Shown here in pieces: positions 1-8,496 of a stretch of DNA of 52,293 nucleotides. The notes beneath the pieces were generated by a model, which did no database searches, had not been told where the DNA came from, and worked only from the letters and a program-made list of their open reading frames with translations. Made by a program: the position numbers and the translations under genes. This DNA comes from JAFIEN01 sp051859505. Its GTDB lineage: Bacteria; Pseudomonadota; Alphaproteobacteria; Rhodobacterales; Rhodobacteraceae. The stretch lies in assembly GCA_051859505.1 (NCBI GenBank), contig JBHYFN010000027.1, forward strand, positions 1-52,293, written 5' to 3'. Position 1 is the first letter of the stretch. Each line of letters starts with the position of its first letter.

Positions 1-85
1 AGAGCGTCAGAGCGTCAGAGCGTCAGAGCGTCAGAGCGTCAGAGCGTCAGAGCGTCAGAGCGTCAGAGCGTCAGAGCGTCAGAGC
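1..85. repeat. Tandem octamer repeat AGAGCGTC
   Basis: Ten uninterrupted copies of the 8-mer AGAGCGTC (GACGCTCT on the other strand) run from the window edge to base 80, followed by a partial copy. The array may continue outside the window. It lies just past the 3' end of the DUF1501 gene, whose TGA stop (79-81) is formed by the innermost copy. An 8-bp unit is not a multiple of three, but because the stop lies in the first copy, copy-number changes would not alter the protein. Its function is unknown; it could be a slippage-prone spacer. Confidence 0.95.
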
Positions 86-1266
86 ACGAGCCCCGGATCG
101 GGGCCAAGGTCAAGCCCCGGAAAGACGGTGGTCTCGAGCAAACCCCGCTCCAGCCCGAACATCGCGCGCATGACCCAGGCGGCATGGGCGCGCACATCCC
201 GCGTCGGCATCAGGTCGCGCCCGGCGTAAAGCGCGCTCTCGGACAGGCCGGGCCAGTCGCCGCCCACAAGCCCACCGCGCAGCGCGCCGCCGGCATAGAG
301 CATCGCCCCCGCCGTGCCGTGATCGGTGCCGCGCGTTCCGTTCTCGCGCGCGGTGCGGCCGAATTCGGTCAGGCACAGCACGGCCGTCTGCCCCCAGACC
401 GGGCCAAGCCCCTCTTTCAGCCCGAGGATGACCTGCGCCAGCCGGTCGAGCGCCAGGGTCAGGCCGCGCTCTTGCTGGCCATGGGTATCCCAGCCCCCCA
501 TCGAAAAGCTGACGATCCGCGTTTCGGCCCGCAGGCGCTGGGCCGCGAATTGCACCAGCCGCATGTGATCGCCCGAGGGGCGTTCGCCGGACATGCCGCC
601 CGCCATATCGCCTGCGGCCTCGCTCTCGATCTGGTCGACGATGGCCATCGCCTCGGCCGAGGCGTCGCGGAACAGCGGGTCGTCGTGATGCACCATCTCG
701 AGCAGCCGCCGCGCCTGCGGCGTCAGGCGCAGCCGCGCATCGGGCGACCAGCGGCTGACGGGCGCCGCGCCCTGCAGGATCAGCATCTGCTCGCGCCCGA
801 TGGCATAGGCGGTCTCGCCCCGCGCGCCGGGCAGGGCCGTCAGCATGCGGTTCAGCCAGCCGTCCCGCCAGCCCCCCTGCTCCAGCCCCGGCGTCCCCGC
901 TTCGAGGATGTCCTGCCCGTCGAAATGGCTGCGCCGGTCGCGATAGGGGGTGGAGACGGCATGGACCGCCCCGAACTCGCCGCTTTCCCAAAGCGGCAGG
1001 ACCGGGGCGAGCGCCGGATGCAGCCCCCAGAAACCATTGCCCAGGGCCAGTGCGCCGCCATCGGCAAGGGTGGGCCGCAGCGGCGCGTAATCGCGGTCGC
1101 CCAGCGGCGGCACCGCATCCAGCCCGTCCATCGCGCCGCGCAGGATGATCACCACAAGGCGCCCCTCGCCCGGCGCGCTGGCCATGGCGATCGGGGTCAG
1201 AAGCGGGCTGGCCGCCGCCGAACAGCCCAGCGCGAGGGAGGAGGTCAGAAAGCCACGCCGGTCCAT
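79..1266 (-). CDS. DUF1501 family secreted protein
   Basis: A 395-residue protein of the DUF1501 family, related to the alkaline phosphatase/sulfatase fold; its substrate is unknown. The N-terminus MDRRGFLTSS followed by an alanine-rich hydrophobic stretch looks like a twin-arginine export signal, so it probably acts in the periplasm. Family features include VVIILRGAMDGLD after the signal, the SFSMGGWDTHGQQ motif in the middle, and LTEFGRTARENG with TDHGTAG near the C-terminus. I chose the ATG at 1266 because GAGGAG sits 6 bases upstream; an ATG two codons earlier (1272) would overlap the upstream stop as ATGA but leaves no room for the ribosome site. It follows the DUF1800 gene directly. DUF1800/DUF1501 pairs are common in bacteria and are presumed to work together. 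Confidence 0.88.
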   Translation of the reverse strand: MDRRGFLTSSLALGCSAAASPLLTPIAMASAPGEGRLVVIILRGAMDGLDAVPPLGDRDYAPLRPTLADGGALALGNGFWGLHPALAPVLPLWESGEFGAVHAVSTPYRDRRSHFDGQDILEAGTPGLEQGGWRDGWLNRMLTALPGARGETAYAIGREQMLILQGAAPVSRWSPDARLRLTPQARRLLEMVHHDDPLFRDASAEAMAIVDQIESEAAGDMAGGMSGERPSGDHMRLVQFAAQRLRAETRIVSFSMGGWDTHGQQERGLTLALDRLAQVILGLKEGLGPVWGQTAVLCLTEFGRTARENGTRGTDHGTAGAMLYAGGALRGGLVGGDWPGLSESALYAGRDLMPTRDVRAHAAWVMRAMFGLERGLLETTVFPGLDLGPDPGLVL

Positions 1267-1268
1267 CG

Positions 1269-2663
1269 TCATCTCCTCTGGAAATCGGTCGAGGCGAGGA
1301 TCACCCCGATCCCGTCGCGGCGGCTTTCGGCGGCGCGGGCGGCAAAGCGCACCGGCTCGGCCGCCCGCGGCCCCAGCGCGGTTTCCACGAAGGTGCGGGG
1401 GTCGGGCAACTCGTCCAGCATCTCGGCCGGCACCCGCATCGCCCAGTCGATCCGGCCCGCCATGCCCTGCGGCGTGATCCAGGCCTCGGCGGGTTCGGGC
1501 CAGCCATCGGGGCCGGGGGGATCGTCCCAGAACTGGCCCATGACGGTCATCGGGCGCTTGAACTGGCGCTGCACGCCCTGCAGATCGAGCACATAGACCG
1601 AGGCCCCTTCCACGCCCAGCGCGCGCAGGCCCGAGGCGCAATAGTCGAAGGGCCATTTGACCTTGCGCTTCTCCGGCGCCCAAGCGGCGGGATGGTCGAG
1701 GAGCGCCTCTGTCACGCGCAAAAGGTCGCCGCCGGTTGCGATGAACACCTCCTCGAGCCGCGCCACGAGGGCCGGGTCGGGCTCGTCGGCCACGAAATGC
1801 GCGGCGAGCTTGCCCGCCAGATGGCGCGCCGTGGCGGGATGGGCGGCCAGCGCATCGAGGGCGGAATAGACCGTGTCGAGCGAGGCGTCGGCGCTGAAGG
1901 TCTGGCCCAGCACGGTTTCGGCCCCCGGCTGGGCCATGTTCGGGCGGTAGAGCGGCGGGTCGGCCGGATCGGCATCGCGGTCCCAGGTCAGCCCGGTCAG
2001 GAGCTTGGCCAGCTGGCGCACGTCGGTCTGATCATAGGGGCCATCGACCCCGACGGTGTGCAGCTCGAGCAATTCGCGGGCGAGGTTCTCGTTCAGCCCC
2101 TGCCCGCGCCGTTCGCCGGCCGGGCTGTCGGGGCCCATGGAATTCACCTGATCCAGCGCCACCAGCATCATCGGATGCGGGATCACCGCGCGCAGCATCG
2201 TGGCGAAGCGTCCGGTCACATGCGGGCGGATCACCTGTTCGATCGTGGGCACGATCAGATGCACCGAAAAGGGATCGCGTGGCTTCATGGTGAAGTGGTC
2301 GGCCCAGAAGGCGACAAGGCGTTCGCGCAGCCCGTCGGGCGTATCCAGATGCCGCGCCATGACCGACTGGAACCGCAGGTTGCGCGCCGCGGTCGCGGCG
2401 GCGCGGATCGCGTCGAACTCGGCCTGGGCCGCGGCCTCGCGCCGTGTGCCCATCGCATCGCGCCGGGCGCGGCTGAGGATGCGGAAATCGCGCACGCTGG
2501 GCGCGGCTTCGGCCCAGATCGGGATCGGGTGCAGCAGGGCCGCGCTATCGGGGCCGGTCAGCCGCTCCAGCATCTCCTCGACCGACCGCGCCGGGGCATG
2601 GCGGGGCGAGAGGCCGGTTCCGAAGCGGGTCTCTGCGATATGGGGGTCGAACACCTTGGGCAC
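1269..2663 (-). CDS. DUF1800 domain protein
   Basis: A 464-residue DUF1800 family protein. The family hallmark NENLARELLELHTVGVDG lies near the middle, and FDPHIAETRFGTGLSP at the N-terminus is typical of Rhodobacterales members. DUF1800 proteins have no established biochemical role and are usually encoded next to DUF1501 proteins, as here. No signal peptide is obvious. The start is a GTG with only a weak ribosome site; a TATATT box lies about 25 bases upstream on the minus strand, so the transcript leader may be very short. The stop at 1269 is followed almost at once by the DUF1501 start, indicating translational coupling. Confidence 0.85.
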   Translation of the reverse strand: MPKVFDPHIAETRFGTGLSPRHAPARSVEEMLERLTGPDSAALLHPIPIWAEAAPSVRDFRILSRARRDAMGTRREAAAQAEFDAIRAAATAARNLRFQSVMARHLDTPDGLRERLVAFWADHFTMKPRDPFSVHLIVPTIEQVIRPHVTGRFATMLRAVIPHPMMLVALDQVNSMGPDSPAGERRGQGLNENLARELLELHTVGVDGPYDQTDVRQLAKLLTGLTWDRDADPADPPLYRPNMAQPGAETVLGQTFSADASLDTVYSALDALAAHPATARHLAGKLAAHFVADEPDPALVARLEEVFIATGGDLLRVTEALLDHPAAWAPEKRKVKWPFDYCASGLRALGVEGASVYVLDLQGVQRQFKRPMTVMGQFWDDPPGPDGWPEPAEAWITPQGMAGRIDWAMRVPAEMLDELPDPRTFVETALGPRAAEPVRFAARAAESRRDGIGVILASTDFQRR

Positions 2664-2731
2664 CCTGCGAACTTACCGCCCCAATATAGGCATGGCGGGG
2701 GCCGGTTGCGACCCCTGCCGGGGCCCGGTCC

Positions 2732-3256
2732 TCAGGCCGGGAAGGTGAAGCCCGGCGAATAGCTGTGCCAGCCGTCGTAATCGGCCTTGCCGATCTCGAG
2801 CCCCTGCACCCGGCAGATCGCATAGGCCATGGAGAGGTGAAACCAGAGGTTGGGCAGGGCGAAGAGGGTGAGGTAGTCGGTGGCCGTCTGGGTGAGATCG
2901 GCCTCTCCGGCGCGGTGGGAGATGCTTCGGTCTGCGGCGCCGGCGAAATCGGCGGGGGTGAGGGCCGCGACCTCGGCCCGGGCGAAGGCCAGACGTCCGG
3001 CAAGGCCCGGCGCGTCCAGGCGGAAATCGCCGCGCGGCAGGGGTTGGCCTGTCAGCGGGAAGGTCGCGCGGAGGGTGAAGAACGCCACGGTGCGGAACTG
3101 CCCGGCCGCGTTCATCATGCCGGGCGCCAGCCGGGCCGACAGGAGGGTGACGCCCGCGTCCGACGCCTGCACCCGCCCCAGCAGATGCTCGGCCCGGTCC
3201 AGCGCCTGCAGGCAGGGCGGCACCGATGCCGTGAAAAGATCGTCCGTCCCCGCCAT
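2732..3256 (-). CDS. DUF1993 family protein
   Basis: A 174-residue soluble protein matching DUF1993, a DinB-like family of four-helix proteins with unknown role. Visible family features are the N-terminal FTASVPPCLQALDRAEHLL helix, LAPGMMNAAGQFRTVAFF, and the C-terminal LPNLWFHLSMAYAICRVQG block. DinB-like folds often bind a metal through histidines, and H146 in the last helix is a candidate ligand. It sits alone between aspS and the DUF1800 gene on the same strand, with 68-81 base gaps. No export signal is seen. Confidence 0.82.
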   Translation of the reverse strand: MAGTDDLFTASVPPCLQALDRAEHLLGRVQASDAGVTLLSARLAPGMMNAAGQFRTVAFFTLRATFPLTGQPLPRGDFRLDAPGLAGRLAFARAEVAALTPADFAGAADRSISHRAGEADLTQTATDYLTLFALPNLWFHLSMAYAICRVQGLEIGKADYDGWHSYSPGFTFPA

Positions 3257-3337
3257 TTGCCCCTACCTTTCACGCCTGCAATTCGGCCCGAGTTTTCCCC
3301 ATCCGGCCTGCGGGCGAAAGGGAAAAGGTGAGCGGGA

Positions 3338-5116
3338 TCAGGCCTCGGGCGGCAGCACCCGTAACCGAAGCTCGCGCAGCTGGTCGTTCGTGGGCTCGGA
3401 GGGGGCGCCCATCATCAGGTCTTCCGCGCGCTGGTTCATCGGGAAGAGGATGACCTCGCGGATATTCGCCTCGTCGGCCAGAAGCATCACGATCCGGTCG
3501 ATCCCCGCCGCACAGCCGCCATGCGGGGGCGCGCCGTATTGAAAGGCGTTGACCATGCCGCCGAAACGGCGGCGGACCTCGTCTTCGCCGTAGCCGGCGA
3601 TGGCGAAGGCCTTGAACATGATCTCGGGGATATGGTTGCGGATCGCGCCCGAGACGATTTCATAGCCGTTGCAGGCCAGGTCATACTGATAGCCGCGCAC
3701 GGCCAGCGGATCGCCTTGCAGCGCCTCCATGCCCCCCTGCGGCATGGAAAAGGGGTTGTGTTCGAAGTCGTAGCCGCCGGTTTCCTCGTCGCGCATGAAG
3801 ATCGGGAAATCGACGATCCAGGCAAAGGCGAAGCGGTCCTTCTCGGTCAGGCCCAGCTCGTCGCCGATGACGGTGCGGGCGCGGCCGGCGATCTTTTCGA
3901 AGACGGCCGGTTTGCCGCCCATGAAGAAGACGGCATCGCCCAGGCCAAGGCCAAGCTGGCTCCGGATCGCCTCGGTCCGCTCGGGGCCGATGTTCTTGGC
4001 GACGGGGCCGGCGGCCTCGAGCGCGCCTTCCGCATCGCGCCAGAAGATATACCCCATCCCCGGCAGCCCTTCCTTCTGGGCCCAGGCGTTCATCCGGTCG
4101 CAGAACTTGCGCGACCCGCCGCCCGGGGCGGGGATGGCGCGGACCTCGGTGCCGTCCTGTTCGAGCAGTTTGGCGAAGACGGCAAAGCCCGAGTCGCGGA
4201 AATGGTCGCTCACCACCTCCATCCTGATCGGGTTGCGCAGGTCGGGCTTGTCGGTGCCGTACCAGAGCGCGGCATCGGCATAGCTGATCTGCGGCCAGTC
4301 GGTATCGACCTTGGCGCCCTTTCCGAATTCCTCGAACACGCCTTGCAGGACGGGCTGGATCGTGGCGAAGACATCTTCCTGCGTGACGAAGCTCATCTCC
4401 ATGTCAAGCTGGTAGAAATCCGTGGGCGAACGGTCGGCGCGGGGGTCTTCGTCGCGGAAACAGGGGGCGATCTGGAAATAGCGGTCGAAGCCCGAGACCA
4501 TCAGAAGCTGCTTGAACTGCTGCGGCGCCTGCGGCAGCGCATAGAACTTGCCCGGATGCAGCCGCGACGGCACAAGGAAATCCCGCGCGCCTTCGGGCGA
4601 GGAAGCGGTGATGATCGGCGTCTGGTATTCGCGGAACCCCTGCGCCCACATGCGTTTGCGCATCGAGGCGACCACATCCGAGCGCAGCACCATGTTGCGC
4701 TGCATCCCCTCGCGCCGCAGGTCGAGGTAGCGGTAGCGCAGGCGCGTTTCCTCGGGATAGTCCTGATCGCCGAAGACCTGCAGGGGAAGCTCGCCGGCCG
4801 CACCCAGCACCTCGATGTCGCGGATATAGACCTCGATCTCGCCGGTGGGGAGCTTGGGGTTGATCAGGCTCTCATCGCGGGCCTTCACCTCGCCGTCGAT
4901 GCGGATGCACCATTCGGCGCGCAAGCGTTCGACCTGGGGAAAGGCGGCGCTGTCGCTGTCGCAGAGGATCTGGGTGATGCCGAAATGATCGCGCAGGTCG
5001 ATGAACAGCACCCCGCCGTGGTCGCGGACGCGGTGGACCCAGCCGGAGAGGCGGACGGTCTGGCCGACGGACTCTTTCGTGAGGGCGGCGCAGGTGTGGC
5101 TGCGGTAGCGATGCAT
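3338..5116 (-). CDS. aspS: Aspartyl-tRNA synthetase
   Basis: Charges tRNA-Asp (and probably tRNA-Asn, as in most alphaproteobacteria with a non-discriminating enzyme) in the cytoplasm. The 592-residue class II synthetase starts with an OB-fold anticodon-binding domain (VRLSGWVHRVRDHGG). It continues with class II motif 2 in FRDEDPRADRSPTDFYQLD, a bacterial GAD insertion domain in the middle, and motif 3 in GCAAGIDRIVMLLAD near the C-terminus. The ATG at 5116 is preceded by AAGGAA and gives the usual MHRYRSHTC start; an upstream ATG at 5206 in the same frame adds 30 unlikely residues. It lies 138 bases downstream of a BchJ-like gene, which is an unusual neighbour. Confidence 0.97.
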   Translation of the reverse strand: MHRYRSHTCAALTKESVGQTVRLSGWVHRVRDHGGVLFIDLRDHFGITQILCDSDSAAFPQVERLRAEWCIRIDGEVKARDESLINPKLPTGEIEVYIRDIEVLGAAGELPLQVFGDQDYPEETRLRYRYLDLRREGMQRNMVLRSDVVASMRKRMWAQGFREYQTPIITASSPEGARDFLVPSRLHPGKFYALPQAPQQFKQLLMVSGFDRYFQIAPCFRDEDPRADRSPTDFYQLDMEMSFVTQEDVFATIQPVLQGVFEEFGKGAKVDTDWPQISYADAALWYGTDKPDLRNPIRMEVVSDHFRDSGFAVFAKLLEQDGTEVRAIPAPGGGSRKFCDRMNAWAQKEGLPGMGYIFWRDAEGALEAAGPVAKNIGPERTEAIRSQLGLGLGDAVFFMGGKPAVFEKIAGRARTVIGDELGLTEKDRFAFAWIVDFPIFMRDEETGGYDFEHNPFSMPQGGMEALQGDPLAVRGYQYDLACNGYEIVSGAIRNHIPEIMFKAFAIAGYGEDEVRRRFGGMVNAFQYGAPPHGGCAAGIDRIVMLLADEANIREVILFPMNQRAEDLMMGAPSEPTNDQLRELRLRVLPPEA

Positions 5117-5254
5117 GGCGGGTTCCTTCGGGCCTTGGGCGCGGTCTGGGGCGCGGTGCGGATCGACCGGTCGGGCCGATACATCGCGCGAGGGCGGGGA
5201 AGTCAAGGGCCACGGGTGGGCATGGGGGCGTCTCGGGGGGAGGTAAGCGCGCGG

Positions 5255-5863
5255 CTATTGCAGCGCGATGACGAAGCGGCAGGAGGGCGCGCCCATGCCG
5301 GCGCAGGTGACCTCGCGGCAGATCAGGTTGGGTTCGACAAGGGTCTGGAACAGGCGTTCGAACAGGGCTTCGTGAAACAGGCACAGGGGATGCGGCGCGG
5401 TTTCCCCTGCGATCAGGGGATTGCCGGTCAGGTCGAACTCCAGCTGCGTCACCGGCACGAGCGTGGCGCTTCCGGCAAAGGCCCAGCTGTTCTGCCGCGC
5501 CCAGCGCCCCAGAAGCCAGGCGGCGACCGTCCAGGGCCCGGATTTCAGCATCGTCATCGCGCGCGAGGACAGCTGCGACGCGATCAGCGCATCCGCCGTC
5601 GACTGCCCCGCGCGATAGAGCACTTCGTTGCAGGCCTCGGGCATGGTTGCGCGCAGGGTGTGGTGCAGCTTGCGGGCCAGGGCTTCGTCGATGCTTTGGC
5701 CCGCGGTGGGCAGGGCGTCGATCCCCGCCGCCCCCAGCAGCGCGTCGCGGGCCGCGTTTCCGTGCAGGGCCGCCACCGCCTCGGCGACATCGCGCACCAG
5801 ATGCGGCGCGACCTGTCCGGTCGTCGCTGGCTTGCGCATGTAGCCCTTCGGCGGTCTTGCCAT
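5255..5863 (-). CDS. BchJ-like V4R domain protein (second, tandem copy)
   Basis: A 202-residue protein clearly paralogous to the BchJ encoded just upstream. Both share an N-terminal helical part, then a V4R-type domain with NxWxFAGS, FxLxxNPLIxGET, CLxHxAxFERLFxTLV and a final C-x(6)-CRF cysteine pair. BchJ was first linked to 8-vinyl reduction of chlorophyllide precursors but is now thought to assist rather than catalyse, perhaps carrying porphyrin intermediates. V4R domains bind small hydrophobic ligands. The ATG at 5863 is preceded by GGAAGG at good spacing; a second ATG (5839) with AAGGG is possible. It lies 133 bases after bchJ on the same strand. Whether it helps pigment synthesis or has become a sensor cannot be told from sequence. 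Confidence 0.8.
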   Translation of the reverse strand: MARPPKGYMRKPATTGQVAPHLVRDVAEAVAALHGNAARDALLGAAGIDALPTAGQSIDEALARKLHHTLRATMPEACNEVLYRAGQSTADALIASQLSSRAMTMLKSGPWTVAAWLLGRWARQNSWAFAGSATLVPVTQLEFDLTGNPLIAGETAPHPLCLFHEALFERLFQTLVEPNLICREVTCAGMGAPSCRFVIALQ

Positions 5864-5996
5864 GCCCGACCTTCCATGCTGTCGCCGCGGAACCACCCTT
5901 CCCGCTGGTTTGCAGAGGCGATGACGCCCCGACCACCGCCGGCAGGTCTGCCTTCTACAGATAGGGGGCTAGGGCCGGTTTTCACGGTCCACAAGT

Positions 5997-6569
5997 TTAC
6001 CGGCGCGATCGTGACCCTTTCTTCAACTCGAAACGACAGGCGCTGTCTCCTCGGGCGCAGCAGCCTGTTTCCTGTGCAACCAGACGATCATCGACAAGCG
6101 TCCGAAACAGACGCTCGAAGACGGCGACATGCCAATGACAAAGGCAATGGCCCGAGGTTTCGCCCATGATCAGGGGGTTGGCCTCAAGCTCGAAGGTCAG
6201 GGGCGCGGCGATGCGGAAGCGGCCCGATCCGGCAAAGGTCCAGGCGTTGCGGGCGATGGCCTTTTGCAGAAGCGGACCGGCAAGCGCGCCCGGCAAGAGC
6301 TTCAGAAGGCGCTGCGCGGCGGGCGGAATGCGGTGGGCGAGGATGTAGTCGGCAGTGCGGCGGCCCGCTTCGGAGAGGATTTCCGCCGCATCCTCGGGCC
6401 GTTCGCGGCGCACCGCGCCATGCAGCCGCGCCGCCGGCCCCTCGGGCATCAGCCCCTGATCCGAGGGCAGGGCCTCGAGCCCGGCCAGCGCCATCAGCCG
6501 CGGGCCCAGCCCCGGCTCGCGCGCCTCGAGAACCGGGACGAGTTGCAGCACCGCATTCGGCCCGATCAT
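5997..6569 (-). CDS. bchJ: Bacteriochlorophyll biosynthesis protein BchJ
   Basis: A 190-residue BchJ, the accessory protein encoded with bchE in purple bacteria. It has the V4R domain with ANPLIMGETSG, HVAVFERLFRTLVDD and the C-terminal CCARGDSACRFEL cysteines. Its role is uncertain: it was once assigned as 4-vinyl (8-vinyl) protochlorophyllide reductase, but that reaction is done by BciA/BciB, and BchJ probably binds or delivers intermediates. The ATG at 6569 lies 25 bases after the bchE stop with AAAGGGGG just ahead, so bchE and bchJ are surely co-transcribed. The open frame extends upstream into bchE, but that part is an antiparallel-codon artefact. It ends with a basic tail. Confidence 0.9.
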   Translation of the reverse strand: MIGPNAVLQLVPVLEAREPGLGPRLMALAGLEALPSDQGLMPEGPAARLHGAVRRERPEDAAEILSEAGRRTADYILAHRIPPAAQRLLKLLPGALAGPLLQKAIARNAWTFAGSGRFRIAAPLTFELEANPLIMGETSGHCLCHWHVAVFERLFRTLVDDRLVAQETGCCARGDSACRFELKKGSRSRR

Positions 6570-6594
6570 GCCCCCTTTCAGGCCGCGGGCATCC

Positions 6595-8283
6595 TCAGGC
6601 GTCCTCCATCTGTTCGGTGCCGCCGCCACAGGCCTTGATCGCACCAGCCGGAGGAGGCCCGACCTGCGCCCCGTTCGGCATCCTGAAGGCGCGGTTGCGT
6701 TCCTCGGCCCGGGCCTTGCCTTGCGCGCGGATCGCCTCGCGCCGTTCGGCGGCGCGGGCGGCCTTGTCGGCGCTGGCCTCCCAATCCTCCATCTGGGCCT
6801 CGGCGATGGTGCGGGTCGTGTCGAACTTGAAGTCGAGCTTGTTCTTCGACTGCGGCCCGGTGTAGCCGACCTTGCCCAGATCATAGAAGGTGCGCGCGAA
6901 ACCCGCCTTCAGGAAGGCCTGCAGGCAGCCCAAGAGGTATCGCCTGCGGAAGCCGGTGCCGCGCCAGGGATAGTGAAACAGCGCCTTGCGCATGTAGAAG
7001 CGGCGGTAATTCTTCATCACCCCGTCCAGAAGCTCGCCCCGCTCCATCGCGGCGGGTTTCATGATCGGGGTCACGAAATTGTAGCGCGAGAAGTCGAAGA
7101 CCTCGACCTTGTCCTTGAGCTCCTGAAACAGCGGCGTGAAGGGCCAGGGCGTGTACATCGCCCAGTTGGCCAGATCGGGCTGCCAGTCCCAGGCCATCTG
7201 GAAGGTCTCTTCCAGCGTCTCTTTCGTCTCGTTGTCGAGGCCCACGATGAACTGCGCCTCGACCAGGATATCGGCCTCGCGCAGAAGGCGGATCGCCTCC
7301 TTGTTCTCGGCGACGGTGGTTTCCTTGTTGAACTGGTCAAGCTTCATCTGGGCCGCGGCCTCGGTCCCCAGCGAGACATGCACCAGCCCCGCCTTGCGAT
7401 AGAACTTGAGAAGGTCGCGGTCGCGGTAGATGTCGGTGACGCGGGTGTTGATGCCCCATTTGACCTTGTCGGGCAGGCCGCGGTCGATCAGCTCCTGACA
7501 GAACTGGACGAATTTCTTCTTGTTGATGGTGGGTTCCTCGTCGGCAAGGATGAAGAAGCCGACCTGATGGTCGTTCACCAGCCTCTCGATCTCGTCCACC
7601 ACCTTCCTGGGGTCGCGCACCCGGTAGTCGCGCCAGAATTTCCACTGCGAACAGAAGGAACAGGTGAAGGGGCAGCCGCGCGCCATGTTGGGGATGGCGA
7701 CGCGGGTGTTGAGGGGGATGTACTTGTATTTCTCCCAATCGAGGATCGACCAGTCGGGATCGAGGCCGTCAAGATCCTTGACGGTCGAGGCCGCGGGGGT
7801 GGCGACGATCTCTTCGCCCTCCTTGAAGGCGATGCCCTTGATCCTGTGGCGATCGGCGGGCCAGCGGCCATCCTCGACAGCGAGCATCAGCTCGGTCAGG
7901 ATCTCTTCGCCCTCGCCGCGGACGATGACATCGACGTAAGGCGCCTCGCTCAGAACCTGCTTGTACATGAAGGTCGGATGCACCCCGCCCATCATCCGCA
8001 GCGCGCCGGGCACCGTGTCGCGGGCGATCTCGAGCACGCGCTCGGCCTTGTAGATCGACGGCGTGATCGCCGTGACCCCCACCACATCGGGCGCCACCTC
8101 GGCCATCCGGCGGGCCAGATCCTCGTCGTCGATGTTGTTGGTCATCGCGTCGATGAAATGGATATCGTCGAACCCCGCGCGCCTGAGCGAGCCGGTCAGA
8201 TAGGCGACCCAGGCCGGCGGCCAGGTTCCGGCGATCTCGGCCCCGCCCGAGCGGTAATTGGGGTGAACGAAAAGGATGCGCAT
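6595..8283 (-). CDS. bchE: Anaerobic Mg-protoporphyrin IX monomethyl ester cyclase
   Basis: Forms the fifth (isocyclic) ring of bacteriochlorophyll without oxygen, using water, cobalamin and S-adenosylmethionine. The 562-residue protein has an N-terminal cobalamin-binding-like domain (residues about 1-140) and a radical SAM core with C204-x3-C208-x2-C211 for the [4Fe-4S] cluster. A C-terminal extension follows (WRGTGFRRRYLLGC onward), ending in a charged, less conserved tail. The ATG at 8283 has GGGAG upstream. It heads the bchE-bchJ-bchJ' transcript, and its promoter region carries PpsR- and FnrL-type sites, matching the expected oxygen- and redox-dependent expression. No other bch, crt or puf genes are in the window, so this pair lies outside the main photosynthesis cluster. 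Confidence 0.96.
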   Translation of the reverse strand: MRILFVHPNYRSGGAEIAGTWPPAWVAYLTGSLRRAGFDDIHFIDAMTNNIDDEDLARRMAEVAPDVVGVTAITPSIYKAERVLEIARDTVPGALRMMGGVHPTFMYKQVLSEAPYVDVIVRGEGEEILTELMLAVEDGRWPADRHRIKGIAFKEGEEIVATPAASTVKDLDGLDPDWSILDWEKYKYIPLNTRVAIPNMARGCPFTCSFCSQWKFWRDYRVRDPRKVVDEIERLVNDHQVGFFILADEEPTINKKKFVQFCQELIDRGLPDKVKWGINTRVTDIYRDRDLLKFYRKAGLVHVSLGTEAAAQMKLDQFNKETTVAENKEAIRLLREADILVEAQFIVGLDNETKETLEETFQMAWDWQPDLANWAMYTPWPFTPLFQELKDKVEVFDFSRYNFVTPIMKPAAMERGELLDGVMKNYRRFYMRKALFHYPWRGTGFRRRYLLGCLQAFLKAGFARTFYDLGKVGYTGPQSKNKLDFKFDTTRTIAEAQMEDWEASADKAARAAERREAIRAQGKARAEERNRAFRMPNGAQVGPPPAGAIKACGGGTEQMEDA

Positions 8284-8299
8284 GGCCCTACTCCCAGAG

Positions 8300-8342
8300 T
8301 GTAAGGTTTAGCTAGCACCATTCATGTCAAGCCAAGTTGACA
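8300..8342. promoter_or_regulatory. Paired PpsR/CrtJ-type sites upstream of bchE
   Basis: TGTCAAGCCAAGTTGACA at 8325-8342 is an exact TGT-N12-ACA palindrome, the recognition pattern of the aerobic photosynthesis repressor PpsR/CrtJ. A second, weaker match (TGT-N12-GCA) lies at 8300-8317, exactly 7 bases away, which fits the known binding of PpsR to paired sites about 7-8 bases apart. The pair sits 17-59 bases upstream of the bchE start and so would cover its promoter. It also lies upstream of the divergent cfa gene. Confidence 0.75.
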
Positions 8343-8350
8343 CAGATCAA
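8337..8350. promoter_or_regulatory. FnrL-type site between bchE and cfa
   Basis: TTGACACAGATCAA matches the FnrL/FNR consensus TTGAY-N4-ATCAA in all positions. It overlaps the last six bases of the PpsR palindrome and its centre is 60 bases upstream of the bchE ATG. With the activator at -41.5, transcription of bchE would begin near 8302, leaving a short leader. Competition between the repressor PpsR and the anaerobic activator FnrL at one spot is the simplest reading. Confidence 0.75.
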
Positions 8351-8496
8351 GGCGACCCGGACTCGATTTGCAATTCGGGCCGCCTTGCGGCATACTGTCG
8401 CGGTTTTGTGACGATGTGGCGGGTGCCGGGGGGGCCTTTGCCGAACGTCTGGCCCGAACGGCTGTCGCCCGGTGTCATCACTTGGCGGAGGTCATC

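Noticed and set aside
1..85. CRISPR array
   Set aside because: The repeats are 8 bases with no spacers, and no cas genes are nearby.
3521..6169. 882-codon open frame on the plus strand
   Set aside because: It runs antisense to aspS and both BchJ-like genes; composition is that of a shadow frame in GC-rich DNA, with no recognisable domain.
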